From Beta vulgaris subsp. vulgaris (Eukaryota > Streptophyta > Magnoliopsida > Caryophyllales > Amaranthaceae): 64,000 bases of DNA. A model generated the notes under the pieces. The model did not search any database. It saw nothing but the letters and a program-made list of their open reading frames with translations, and was not told the DNA's origin. Shown in pieces: positions 12,129 through 24,099 of this stretch. A program made the translations under genes and the position numbers. The stretch's first letter is position 1. Each line of letters starts with the position of its first letter. Where the stretch lies: the NCBI RefSeq assembly GCF_026745355.1, contig NC_079202.1, positions 63,120,806-63,184,805 on the forward strand, in the 5' to 3' direction.

Positions 12129-13544
12129 CTATTGATGAAGAACATTAATATGTGCAAGATTTTCAATACAAATGACAAAGGGTAGAAATGCAAAACCACT
12201 TGTCCCGAGGGAGATATTATTAGAAAATTGAAAAAACAAAATAAAAATGCTGCTTTGCTTTCTACTAGCAAGGAAAGAATATGTTTCAAGAGAAACATAT
12301 TTTGAGCTCCACAGCAGACAGTATCACAGTAGCCTTCAAAAAAACATACAAGATATTTCTTTCTAGTATAACTAACTTACATAGTTGCTAACTTACATCA
12401 ATTTTGGGAACTTCCAAAAATTAAGATACATATTATCAGTTCCAATGCATTTATGTTTGGCAAACGACAAATCAAGCGCTTTTTCGTAACCCCTATCAAC
12501 ATGAACAAGGTCAATTTCACAATCCCGTGAGCCTGAAGTACTAAGATACTCCTTATATATGAACCCTGCCCACAACACCACCTCGCCAAACCCCCTCTTC
12601 TTCTCAATGAAATAAGGCACACATTTTTGGAACTTCTACATGCACAAGCAACATACCAATAAATGACACCTAGCTTGACTCTATTGATATTCTTCCCTCA
12701 CTTCCAATCAAAGAGAACAATAGAGTTCAGCCAAAAAGCAATCTTACAAATTTAAGGGCCCTAGGCTAAACTATATAAGGGGGATTAGCCTATCACTTTC
12801 TAATTTAGTTTTTAAACTTCTTTAAGTCATGAATAATTTGCAAAGTTTACAAGAAAGAGAGCATATAAAACAATTAACTGAAGTCAAACAAATAATAGTA
12901 ACAGCCTAACAGGTAATAAAGACACAGGGACTCAGGGAGAAAGACATTTCTAAAGCACACATCATTCCATGGTCTGTCTCTTTCTTGCTTTTCAATTTTT
13001 GGCACCACATAAATCCTTAACCAACCAAATGTAGATCAAAGAGTTCTGGTAAATTGAGCTTCATTGGTTCTTAACATTATAAAAGGACATGATGCACATG
13101 ACCATTCAAACAAAGGTATCAAATTGATGGTATAAAGAGATGTTTTCACATCATGAAAATGTGGTTCATCTATTACAGGTAACAAGAGTAATATCTGACG
13201 CATTGAATAGCCAAGAAAGGGTCCAGTACTTCTAAAATGGGCGGCAATCAATTATTTTGCTGAAAGGAATTCAAACTAACAAGTAAAGATATATTGATGA
13301 TATTTCTAAATAAAAATAATTTACCAAAATAACTATCAATCTTTCAAAACATTTTAATACAAAAAAATCCAACTACTAAAGACAGAAAGATATATATATT
13401 TAAACTCCAATAAGAGTGCGCATTTCAAGCATGCCCAAAAACTAAATGCCCAACCTCCTATGACCATTTAGACAACTCCAATTTTGGGGAATTATCTATA
13501 CTAGGGAAAAAATTATTTACAAAATCTCCAAATAACAACTAAAA

Positions 13545-13578
<34 letters not shown>

Positions 13579-14912
13579 TGCAGATTTCTTTTGCAATACA
13601 TCCTTCCTTTCCCATAGTTCAATCATCAACAAGCAAGTATTGCATCCGAATAGCATCCAACAACTTAAGTAAACTTAGGTACAAACATAGATTTTCAAGT
13701 GTCTTGTTTAATTTATAGCAAAAAAAATTCCAAAAACATGATCATCAAAGTGTTCCAAGTCACAGTCACCAAAAGGTGCAACAACTCCACTAGAGTTACA
13801 CTCTCTCTTTCACCCCCAACCTTTCTAAGAGACAACCAACAACTGTGACATTATTGATTGATAGACAGATTCCACCCACTTAAGAAATAAACAGCGTTAC
13901 AAAATACAAAATCGATTGCAATCATCAAATAGACCTGAAAACCTATAATTATGAACTATAAAAGAGGTGCTGTGAAGAGAGAGTAGTTGAGTACACCCCA
14001 GCCAAGAACAAAGGAGGAATAACTGTCACTGGACTGTAGAATACCAGAAAAAGATTGGCATAAGGCTATATATAATGCCGCTGTAGAAGATGAGGAGGCG
14101 TAAAAATCTTTGGCAGGACAAAAAAGATGGACAATGTGCATTGCTAAAGTAGTAAAGTTTCTCATTCTAGGGTTGGCAATAGATCACATTTTGTGCAGGT
14201 GGAGCTCGACTCACATCCACCACCCAATCATCCATAATTGTCCATCATCGATGAGCGAAACCGATTAAATTACCTCCCTTTTACAATAAAAACTCATAAA
14301 AGGACCTGTACTACCAGTGTCATCCATCTACCTACCATAATCTTCTTAAATTTTTACCTAGTATATCAGCACTATCACCATAAAACATCAGTAAAACAAG
14401 GCCAAATACCACAACACTATGGGAAAATATAAAATCCCTTGTCCAACCAAACAATGTAAAACGGCGAAAATCATTTTCCTCCCAAACAAACGGAGCCTTC
14501 AACAGACCGTATCGACGGTATCGTAGAATGAAAAACCAGTGCAGGATTGCAGACTGACACTGTTGTGAGGCCATACACAGAAAAATTAACATCGAAAGTT
14601 AGACATATCACCAAACACATTTCAAAAACAATTATACTACCAAATAAATTAAAAACCCAAAATCAAGGGTTTTCATTACCATAATACAGATTCTACCATA
14701 ACAATTAACGAGTGAGGTAACATGATTAAAGTTAAATAGTACCTCTGAGAATACTAAAGATTTGGTAAAAATTATCATAATCAAAGTTGAGAAATCTATA
14801 GCAACGAATGCAAATAAAGCAAATGATATGAGAAACAAAAAAAAATACAGTAATTGAAAGAAAGATGACATTAATTCATATACGAAATTGATATGAGAAA
14901 TATTAACAATAC
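12129..14912 (-). other. probable 5'UTR intron of RanGAP
   Basis: Just upstream of the ATG, the minus strand reads ATCAATAG/GTTAATTAA, an acceptor-like site. A pyrimidine-rich leader ending TTTTTCAG/GTATTG lies at 14913. Between them there is about 2.8 kb without any coding signal, including a 31-base A run near 13548-13578. This makes a long 5'UTR intron the simplest reading, but no transcript is available. Confidence 0.5.
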
Positions 14913-15060
14913 CTGAAAAATCGAAAAAATGAGAAGAAAGATCGAAAGAAGTTAAAGGAGTGAGAGTTTGAAGAAGATATAAAGTGAGGAAGATGCCAAA
15001 TGGAAAGAATCAAAGAATGATACAACAGTAGATCGGAATTTGCAGACAAGAGGGAGGAGA
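14913..15060 (-). other. putative 5'UTR exon of RanGAP
   Basis: On the minus strand this stretch is CT-rich (CTCACTCC, TTCTTTCGATC, TCTTCTC), like plant leaders, and ends at a GTATTG donor. The upstream limit is approximate. It is inferred from composition and the donor only. Confidence 0.4.
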
Positions 15061-15232
15061 GAGAAAATATTTTGGAACTGTCGATGAAATGATGGCGCCC
15101 ATTTGCCCTTCCTAAAATCCCTGCACTCTTGTTTTTTAATTTTTGGGAGGAACCACTTTTTCAAGTGTTTGTATGGGCCATGGGGTACTATGGAATGTGG
15201 TTTTTAAAATTCAAATTTCTTTAAAAAAAAAC

Positions 15233-15419
15233 ATAATATTCGCTACACTTTTATTATCGGAGTTTTACATTACTTGTTATACTTTTTTTTTGGGCAATAA
15301 ATTCTCTCTATCTTTCTCCTCTCACGTGGGTTTCTTTCTTTTTACTCTCTATTCTCCAAAAATTGCCTAGGAGTCCGTGAATTGAGAAGTGTAGCGAGTA
15401 ATATGAAACGGGGGAAGTA
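15233..15419. mobile_element. Stowaway-like MITE (family also at 52.6 kb), left end damaged
   Basis: The right end is GTGTAGCGAGTAATATGAAA followed by CGGGGGAAGTA; the left end is the truncated complement, ATTCGCTACACTTT. The interior shares CACGTGGGTTT and the CCGTGAATTGAGAAGTGTAG block with the full copy at 52577-52767. Confidence 0.7.
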
Positions 15420-15721
15420 GTTCTAAGTTACGGCTTTACGGACCTGTTCGGCTAAGGTGGTTGTTGCGATTAGCTATTGTACTAGCTGTTAGCTATCAAA
15501 TATTGGCTATTAGAGCAACTTCAAAGATTAGCTAAAACGATATTTGGCTAAAGATGTCATGTGATTATCCTTAACTAATTCTTTCTTTAGCCAACTTTTA
15601 TAACAGCAACCTTAATTAAATTAAACTTAATTATATGATCATGGATGATTCATAGTGGTTATAGTATTTATAAAGATGGCATGAGATGAGGTTGCTCGCC
15701 CGTTACTTACATGCAAGGACT

Positions 15722-15918
15722 CGAGTCGCCTTTTCTTGGTCCTACTACGAGGAGTTTTTCACCGCTTTTGGCGAGTAGATTAATCTCCTGCTGGAGTTTG
15801 CATGGGTACCTCAAAAGACAACATTCCTCCAAGCTGGAATATTTTCCATATCAAAGACTTAAACTCGAAACCTTGGTTAAGGAGCGAGAGACCCTTAACC
15901 ACTCACGCCAACCCCAAT
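15722..15918 (-). mobile_element. SINE candidate (family A)
   Basis: On the minus strand the element begins GGGGTTGGCGTGAGTGGTTA (box A-like) and has GGTTTCGAGTTTAAG (box B-like) 45 bases on, followed by ATGGAAAATATTCC. A second copy with the same order of blocks is at 26322. No A-tail or target duplication was found, so the 3' limit is uncertain. Confidence 0.55.
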
Positions 15919-15919
15919 T

Positions 15920-17429
15920 GAACTCAAATTGCCTTTTAACTAGACACGGTCCCGCGTATGATTCTATACTTATCATACTTTAGTTGTGGAAATACTTTTC
16001 GCTAGTTAAACTATGTCCATCGTATTATATTGTTAAAAATTTTGACTAAAAACAAAGTCATAAAAAAGGCGACTTCGTATTTATATGTATTTAAATTTAA
16101 TACTTCCTTAGTAAAATTCATATAATTATGTTATTTTATGATCGATCAAAGTCACAATTTAGTACGGGCTAGTCTGCGAGCCCATAACAGGTGCAACTAC
16201 TGACTAAGCCCACAGCTCGAAAATTATGAAAATATGAGTCACGTCCACCTTCAGAAAGAAAAGGCCCAAACCATTTGAGCCCATCTACACATAAAAATTG
16301 AAATACTAGGCTGGTTGCGCAAATCAGGTTATGTGGATACTATCACACACCAATTTGAAGGAATTCTCACACTATTTTTTGGTTGTTTTATTGGATACTT
16401 TTGCAACATCTTACTATGTCCATAGTTCTTTATAAACTAACACAAATAAGGTATTAGAACTATAATATTCTTTTCTTTTTATGTAAAGGGAACAACATAA
16501 ATTAAACCAGTCAATCACATACTAGAATAATCAAGCAAATCCGAAGCATAAGGCCGTTCATTATCATTTTTTGTTTTCAGTTTTTTTGAAAATAAAAACC
16601 AAAAACAAAAAATCAGAAAGAGTGGTTATCACTTTTTAATTGCCAGTTTTCAAAATCGTCATGTTTCTAATAAATCCTGAACTTCTATACGTCGCCCATA
16701 TGTTTAACAAACCTCAATAAATCTGACTAATTTTTTATTTATTATAGGACATATGTCATATGACTTTGAAAATCAAAAAATCAAAATATAAAAAACCACA
16801 GTAATATTAAACGAGTCCTTTCCTTGAGAGAAGGGTGCCCTAACTTCTCCTTTTGTACCAAAAAAAAAGAAAAAAAAAAGAAAAAACGAGTCCTAAGAAT
16901 TCATGCAATAACTAGGAAGATGGGGAATAATATTATTCTTAGATCTTTGATATTTTATTAGCATTTACATCGTAAATGAATAGTTTCCATTTTTTAACTT
17001 TAAGAAAACACTTTGATAGACTTTAACGTGAAGTTGACTCATTGACAAGTGATAACGTATGGCAAACGCAACGCATAAACTGAATTTTATCATTTTATGC
17101 ATATTATACAAAAATAAAAAGTGAAAAAAAATCAATTTGCTGATAATCTAATTAAGATCAATTCACAATGCAATAACAGACAAATGTTGTAGTGCTTATG
17201 TTGTGTCCATGAATGCCAACGTAACAACTTAAGCTGTCAAAAATGCGTTGCATTTGCATAGTATATAAACTATATAGTATATACAATCCCTTCTTCAAGG
17301 AGGCAAGGACAAGAACAAGAACAAGAACAAATTAATGCTGATTATTAAATTTGTACTAAAGAAAATGCATGGCTTAATTTTTTATTGCCACTTGGCAAAT
17401 TCGGCAATATATAATTTCATTTTAATTAC
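15920..17429. other. intergenic, no gene seen
   Basis: AT-rich sequence with degenerate repeat pieces. A possible further Tourist-like element spans about 16553-16822 (GGCCGTTCATTATC against AAGGACTCGTTTAA on the complement), which I regard as weak. An (AAGAAC)-type run is at 17306-17330. Confidence 0.5.
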
Positions 17430-17600
17430 CAAGGACACTTGGGTTCAATGGTATAGCTTCCTATCTCCCACATCGAAGATTAAGGTTTTAAATCTCGGTG
17501 AAAGCAAAAATTTCAATATTGTTGGGGATGGGAGGGAGGGGGTTGGAGCTTGTTGGGCTTCTGAATAAGTGGCCTGTGCGAAGACAGCCAAGAGGAATTA
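17430..17600 (+). mobile_element. possible SINE fragment
   Basis: The plus strand has GGGTTCAATGGTATAGC followed 40 bases later by AAGGTTTTAAATCTCGG, spaced like Pol III boxes A and B of tRNA-derived SINEs. No A-tail or target duplication was found. Confidence 0.35.
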
Positions 17601-18182
17601 TTTCATCTTATCACGGATTCTCGAAAGGGGGAAAAAAAATCCCTTTCAATTATTTACTAGAAATTTCCTGAAGACAAGTTGCATTAAATTATACTCCTAC
17701 TACATTACTTTTTAGAATTTATTTTAGTATCGAATATATATACATATTTTCTCCAGTTTTAAATATTTAGCTTATAGGACTATGATTTATATGTTATTCA
17801 CATGTATTATTTTGATAGTAGATGTTTTTTCATATTTTTGTATAGACATGAGTTACTAAGCAAAATGTTATTGACTTTTTGTCTCAATGTATACATGCAA
17901 TATTATTAGTAGCTAGAGAAGACTCATAGCTAAAATACAATTATATATTAATGGTTAAAATAGTGTTTTGACAAACATAAAAATTAACGTATCGTCTACA
18001 ACTTTTCAAAGAGGTAAACATATTCATAATTTTTTATACTTCCTCATTTACTGTCATCCAAATAAACGTGTTAAAAAACATTATAAACTTTTAATTTCTA
18101 GATATATGGGCAATACCTAAAAATTTACTTTTAATTTCTAGATATATGGGCAATACCTAAAAAATTGTAGAATATATATACA

Positions 18183-18272
18183 ACCTTCGTTTCATATTAT
18201 TTGCAACGATTTGACATAAAATGTGAGTAGAAAATGTCTAATCGTTGCAAATAATATGATACGGAGGTAGTA
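18183..18272. mobile_element. 90-bp MITE, copy 1
   Basis: A nearly perfect hairpin with ends ACCTTCGTTTCATATTATTT and ATAATATGATACGGAGGTAG. It starts about 390 bp upstream of the first GASA gene's ATG. The related copy 2 lies at 19617-19711 in an intron of the same gene. Confidence 0.8.
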
Positions 18273-18573
18273 TTATATATAATTTCATGGGGAAAAGAAA
18301 CAACCCGGTGATGTCCTCTAGGGACACCAGCAGAAGGTTCCACAAGAGTGATGTTTACATTGTAGGCTATTGCAGAAATTAGTAGATAAGTGTCACAACA
18401 TTGTGATGAAATGTGAAATCTCCCAAACAACAAAACAAAACACAGCTACACACAAAAGAAAGATAATATTTGCTCTTAACGCTAGCGCTTGAGGCCTATA
18501 TAATATAGGAGTTACCCTTTTTTTGTTCTTAGCTATCTTTATTTCATTTCCTATTTCAAGTAAATATCTAATA

Positions 18574-20428
18574 ATGAAGCTTCTTGTGTTTTCCATCTTC
18601 TGCATTATTATCCTCCTGCAGGTAAACATTATATCCATAATTATAGATATCTGTGGTCAAAATAATGTCTCGACGTGCGTAAAAGTGGATTCGTTACATT
18701 TAATTCAAAACGGATGAAGTTTTTAATTTTTGTTGTTCTTGTACTTAATTTTCACAAATTTACAAACCATATGATTGTAATGTTAGCCTTATTTTGTAAC
18801 TATAATAGATGTGCAGTGAGGCTTTATCTGCTACCAACTATACAGAGAATTCTCTTGTCAAGGTTAATTCATTAGCTTCTATTTAGCCTTTATTGATGTT
18901 ATTTATTTTTCTCACCTTATTGTTATAATCTAATCTTAAGATCTTTTTAACATATAGCCGATACAAGAAGAGAATAAGGCGGAAAATCAAGGGAAATATG
19001 TTTGGAGAAACATAAGTAAGTCTTTATTTCAAGTTAAAACAAAGTGCATGCATGCAGAGCACAAATCTTTTGTCTCACAGTTTATGTATGCCATTTTTTT
19101 TATTGGTTGATAATTTATCTTAAATTGTAACTGTTAAGGGCCTGTTCTCTTCGGCATAAAAGAGCTGAACTGAATTGAACTGAAACTGAATTGAACTGAA
19201 CTGTTCTGATCTGAACTGAACTGATCTGAACTAAACTGAACTGAATTGAACTGAACTGAAATGAATAGTGATATGTGAGAGTAAAAGTATTGTCAAGAGT
19301 TGAACTGAACTGAACTGAACTGAACTGGTCTGAACTGAACTGAATTGAAATGAACTGAATTGAACTGAACTGAACTGAATTGAACTGAACTGAACTGAAC
19401 TGAAAATAAGCTGGGGAGAACAGACCCTAAGTGGGTTATAATGATAATAACGATCTATTAAAGAGAGTGACAACTGACACGGTACACTAATTGTGAGAAA
19501 AGAGAAAAGATCTAGTACTTGTTAAAAGATGTTTGTTGTTTTTATTTTTTATAAATGCCCTTTTTCTTTTGGTTGATTGACATATCTTCTATATTTGGTG
19601 ACTATCTTATTTAATTTACTACCTTCGTTTTCTATTATTTGCAATGTTTAGACATTTTTTTTCTGTACTTTATGTCAAATCGTTGCACATAATAAAAAAA
19701 CGGAGGTAGTATCCATAATTACAAAATAAAAAATTAGGGATCTCATAAGGAATCAAATTGATAAGCTACTTAGCTTCAGAAAATAAGGAGGTAATAAAAT
19801 TATCCATATTTTTTTTATCAATTTAGATTATTTATTCAAAAAAAATTCAAATCAGCAACTTCAAGTAACTATTTCTACTAAATAACGCATATAATCATAT
19901 TCATGTTCCTTATCAACTTGAGCAACTTATTAGTTTTAGTTTCTAGCTTTTTATCCAGTCTCAATTTTTTTTTGTAACATACACCACACCACATCATCCA
20001 TGTGATCGTAGTACATAAGACTTTGAGAATATTTTTCTGTCGCAAAAGAGCCTTCCTCTTGTAGTGTTCCCTCAAAAGAAAAAAAAAACTAATGAGTGAT
20101 ATTCATTTTTTCCTAAACTAAATATAATACTAATGAGATACTTACCTAGTATATATCATAAGTATCATAAGACGACTATATTCGTTTCCGTATTAGTCTA
20201 AGACTCTAATATAATATACTTATCATAACTCTAATAATAACTGCAGATTGCAACTCTGCTTGTGCAATGAGATGCGTAAGGTCATCAAGGAAGAAATTGT
20301 GCGTTAGGGCATGCCAAAGTTGCTGTTTCCAGTGCAAATGTGTTCCTCCTGGTACTCATGGCAACCACCATCTATGCCCTTGCTATGCCCGCCTCAGGAC
20401 CCATGGCAACAGGCCTAAATGCCCTTAA
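18574..20428 (+). CDS. GASA/snakin cysteine-rich secreted peptide, copy A
   Basis: Four exons: 18574-18621, 18809-18862, 18958-19015, 20247-20428 (342 nt, 113 aa), all joins in frame with GT-AG sites. Exon 1 encodes a hydrophobic signal peptide (MKLLVFSIFCIIILLQ). Exons 2-3 encode a short polar linker. Exon 4 encodes the GASA domain with all 12 cysteines, spacing C3C3C8C3C2CC2C1C11C1C12C, including RACQSCC, CVPPGT and the terminal KCP. GASA peptides are small apoplastic proteins tied to gibberellin responses, growth and antimicrobial defence; the specific role here is unknown. Exons 1-3 are too small for ordinary ORF listing and were found by splice sites and phase, so exon 2 is the least certain. 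Intron 3 holds two MITEs. Confidence 0.88.
19138..19427. mobile_element. Tourist-like MITE made mostly of TGAAC repeats
   Basis: The ends are GGGCCTGTTCTCTTC and, on the complement, GGGTCTGTTCTCCCC, flanked by TAA at 19135-19137 and 19428-19430, typical of PIF/Harbinger elements. The interior is almost wholly (TGAAC)n/(TGAAT)n satellite around a short unique core near 19265-19300. It lies in intron 3 of GASA copy A. A shorter relative is at 34063. Confidence 0.85.
19617..19711. mobile_element. 90-bp MITE, copy 2
   Basis: Ends TACTACCTTCG and CGGAGGTAGTA, with TTTGCAATGTTTAGACATTT and TATGTCAAATCGTTGCA inside, matching the hairpin at 18183-18272. In intron 3 of GASA copy A. Confidence 0.8.
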
Positions 20429-21818
20429 GATTTACTTATTACTTGATCATATAGTATCATATAGTATAATAGTATATTATTAATTAGTGTCACGCATGCA
20501 TCTATAACTAAGCATTAAGCCTAAGATAGCAATATATAGTGTACTATATTAGTTTCATTTTCCTGTTTAGTGTTTGCAATAATGTGTTGGATCTACATTT
20601 ATGCATGTTATAATAATTAATCATGCTCTTTATTGCTTGTTAGTTATAATAAGTCTATGAATTATATATACTTTTGTTGTTTACTTAATTACCTTATACA
20701 TGCATTAATCATTGCTATTATTGTTAGGAAAGGGTGTTGTAGTGTTTGATTAATGCGGAACAAATCAATGAAATAATAATAAGAACGAGAAAAGCAATAA
20801 AGAAGATAAACAAGAGAACACAAGAATTTACGTGGTTCATTCAAAATAGACCTACGTCTACAAATAGGGGAATCGAGAGCTTCTTCGTATGATGGAGGAA
20901 AACAGAGAGAATAATATATGGAGTCCTAAGAATATGAGAGGCTAAAAGTTGTGTTTATAATGAACACCAAGAGGGTCCTTTTATAACACAAGGAAACCTT
21001 AATAAAACCCTAGAATATATATGCTCCATACAAAATCCGAAAAGAAATCATGCATCCCGCGTCAAAATCCCCGTAGCCGATCGAGCGGTCATCAAATTCA
21101 AACTGACCGACTACGCTAAGGGTGCCCGACCTGATCGGGTGAAATTCCAGTTCGACAATGTTTCGTAAAACGGTCATAACTTTCTCGTTTCTCAGCGGAA
21201 TTGGGCATATCACATGTCGTTGGAAAACTCTTTAAACAAGCTATCACATCCAATTATAATCACATCAAAACCATTTATAGATTGATAGATATGTGTATTC
21301 AAAATCAGCCTTATGCCTTTTTCACAAGATTTCAAGGTACAACTAACCATTGTTTCCTCTTGTTGTATTTGATCTCAATAATGAGATTTGAGGCAGTTTT
21401 AGTAGTTATTGTAAACATTGCATTTGTCATCACCTCAATCGTCTAACATGCAGTGGTTGTTCGTTGAATCAAAATTATATTCGTTGATTTTTTTTCAAAC
21501 TAACAATGCATCAACAATGTTGCTGTAAGGGATAAATCTTTGCTAATTAATATTACATGAATAAGGCCTTACACACTCAACACATGTATGTCTCTATGAC
21601 TCTATGTCTCTATGTGGTGTACATGTTACAATGCATCTAGCTAATAATTCTCAGTCATCACCTCCCTATGTCTCTATGTGAAACTTACAATACACATATA
21701 TATACACCCAAAAATGACTACAATCAAACAAATTAATGTTGACATATATCAAACTTTTAAATACTAGTTATTATATGTGGTGTACATGTTACAATCACAC
21801 TCCTTTGTGTTAGAAGAA
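20429..21818. other. region between the convergent GASA genes, with a possible LTR fragment
   Basis: Both genes end here, so their 3'UTRs should lie at the two edges. The stretch 20730-21300 contains GAACACAAGAATTTACGTGG and AACTTTCTCGTTTCTCAGC, phrases I associate with plant LTR-retrotransposon repeats, and is more GC-rich than its flanks. No paired LTR, primer site or target duplication was found, so a solo or broken LTR is only a suggestion. Confidence 0.35.
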
Positions 21819-23563
21819 TTAAGGGCATTTCTTGCGACCAGCTTTGGTGGACATGTTAGCCCAACAAGGACAGGCGTTTGCACCACCTGAAGTTCCTGGT
21901 GGTACACAGTTGCAACGTTGACAACAAGTATTACATGCCCTAATACATATCCTGTATCTTGACGCCACACTGCATCTTATATGACATTTTTCCTTGCAAT
22001 CTGTCAATATTTCATCATAGAAGTGAAGAATGTTAATTTATTTTTTTATCCATATGAGTCACGAAGGCAGTACAAAGTACAAAGAAGGGGAGGGGAATTC
22101 GAATCTGTGACCTATCGTTCACAGCACCTCAATCTTAACCACTATGCCAAGACATTCTTGGTTAGGAATGTTAAGTTATTGATAGTTGGCAACAACTTAT
22201 AATGGGTATAATTCTTGATTTTTCTGTTGTTGAGTTGAGGGAAAAAAGAGAGGTTTATATGGATATCTCAAAAACTTGTATCAAATCTCAGGAAACTATT
22301 ATATACTTTCTCTATTTCAAAGTACTGTACACTTCTCCGGACACATTTGCCAATGTATAACTTTAACTATTAATATCTATAATTTCCTACATGTAAAAAT
22401 TATAAAAAGTTGATATTTTAAAAGTATATATATCGGGAGGAATCTAATAAGATCTCACATGATTATATTTTTTCTTATATACAAATCGTAAAATACAGTC
22501 AAAGAAAAAAGTGTGTGAATAGTGCAAAAAGTTAAATCGTGTTATCAATTTTGAAATGGATGAAGTAATTTCAAAAAAAACATATGTGAAGATGATTGAT
22601 TCAAAGGATTCCCTTTGAGTTTCCAATGATATGAAGATTTTTCATAAAGAGAGTTTCTTACCTATCTTAGCACCCAAAAATGCTCCCTTAGTAAGTTGTG
22701 GTTTTGGTTGTGGTTTTGGTTTTGGTTGTGGTTGTGATTGTGATGCGTTACAAATCTCCAACTGTAGAAGATATAATAATTTAGTTGTAGATATCAAACA
22801 TGATTAAAGAATGATGTGATTAAATTGTATAAAATCGAGTTTATTGTTTATAGGTTAAAATAGAGGAGTATATTTGGTTCATTATCGTCAATAATTTAGT
22901 TATGCGCAAATTTATCTTAGTCTTCATATTAGTGTTGAGGCTATGTAGTCCACATAGGGTCAATATATATCAAACTGTGTCATTGTCTATTTGGGTAATA
23001 ATTAAATTATACAATTGGAGTCTAGGCTAAGTTATTTGATCGCTTATCTGAATTGGGTCAATTTTATCAGTTTTAAGAGAACATTTTGAAGACAAATTGT
23101 GACCTAAGCAAGACCTAATCAATAATAGTAGAATCTAGCCAAACTCATGCATGTAATGTAATTGTATGATTTAATTTTGGAAAAATCTTCGAGCTACTAG
23201 AAGACATTCTGAATTATTCGCGGTTCATAATTAGAGAATATAACAACCATAAATATCATTGACCTATACTGATGCATGTTATGTTTTGTTTTTTTTTAAA
23301 TCTATATGAGCCACGAAGGCAGTAAAGTACAAAGAAGGAGAGAAGGGGATTCGAACTTGTGACCTATTATTCACAGCACCTCAATATTAACGACTAGGCC
23401 AAAATATTCTTGATTTCGATGCATGTTATGTAATTGTGAAAATCTTGGTAAAAAGAAAGACAACATTCATGCATAAAATAGATCACGTACGTACCTGATG
23501 TGAGAGGACAAGGCAAAAAAAGACAATGCCAAGGATTTTGTTGAAGCTACTCATCTTTGTCAT
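21819..23563 (-). CDS. GASA/snakin cysteine-rich secreted peptide, copy B, with Gln/Pro linker
   Basis: Three exons on the minus strand: 23495-23563, 22662-22761, 21819-22000 (351 nt, 116 aa), joins in frame with GT-AG sites. Exon 1 gives a signal peptide (MTKMSSFNKILGIVFFCLVL). Exon 2 encodes a Q/P/K-rich linker built on a CAA-CCA-AAA simple repeat, reminiscent of the proline-rich GASA14-type members. Exon 3 is exactly 182 nt, like the last exon of copy A, and carries the same 12-cysteine spacing ending in KKCP. The usual CPCY is CPCW here and the GN after CVPPGT is GG. The gene faces copy A tail to tail. Introns 1 and 2 each carry one copy of the same SINE family in sense orientation. Function in growth or defence is inferred from the family. 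Confidence 0.9.
22037..22165 (-). mobile_element. tRNA-derived SINE (family B), copy 1
   Basis: Minus-strand order: CTTGGCATAGTGGTTAAG (box A), CAGATTCGAATTCC (box B), TTTGTACTTTGTACTGCC, short A/T-rich tail. Flanked by the 9-bp duplication GAATGTTAA (22028-22036 and 22166-22174). In intron 2 of GASA copy B, sense to the gene. Confidence 0.85.
22304..22567. mobile_element. degenerate Stowaway-like MITE
   Basis: Ends TACTTTCTCTATTTCAAAG and ATTTTGAAATGGATGAAGTA, roughly inverted. The core AATAAGATCTCACATGA matches that of the element at 24100. In intron 2 of GASA copy B. Confidence 0.6.
23285..23417 (-). mobile_element. tRNA-derived SINE (family B), copy 2
   Basis: Same blocks as copy 1: TGGCCTAGTCGTTAA, CAAGTTCGAATCC and TTTGTACTTTACTGCC, ending in an A-run (T-run on the plus strand at 23287-23297). 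It is flanked by a perfect 14-bp duplication, GATGCATGTTATGT (23271-23284 and 23418-23431). In intron 1 of GASA copy B. Confidence 0.92.
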
Positions 23564-24099
23564 TTATCAAATATTACAAGATGTTGTGAAAAGAGCCAAA
23601 ATTTAAAAAACAAGGGCATTTATCAATTTATGTATTTGAGAAGGGGGGGTTGTGTTAATTTGTTCATCGCTAGCAATAAAGAACCTCAAACATTTCTCCA
23701 TAAAAGGCAAATAATGGTTGGAATTAATCTTATAAATGGATGGTGTTTTTATCCTTGTCCAATTCTCTAATTAGTTCTTTCTTTTCTTTATCTCTCTCTT
23801 TGACAAAAAACTAAGAAATTAGCATTGGTAATTGAATGGCAATAATAGCTTATACCATGGGCGGGGGCCTCGGCATCTCCCAACTTTGAAATTTCTTTTA
23901 TGAAATCTTTTTAAAATTAAGGAAAAATTACTTTATTTTTTTTAAAATAGGTAAAAGTATTTAATAGACCCTTCCTAATTTTTTGAAAATTTTCAATTGG
24001 TCCCCTTGAAAATAAATTTCTAATTTCGTTCCAGGCTTATACTATCGTTTGTAAAATTTTCTTCAGGAGAAGGATTTACCTATTTTTCTTCGATTTTTT

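Noticed and set aside
19138..19427. CRISPR-like regular repeat
   Set aside because: Pentamer satellite without spacers, inside a transposon of a eukaryotic genome.
19231..19473. 80-aa Ser/Phe/Gln repeat frame
   Set aside because: Translation of the TGAAC satellite in the Tourist-like element.
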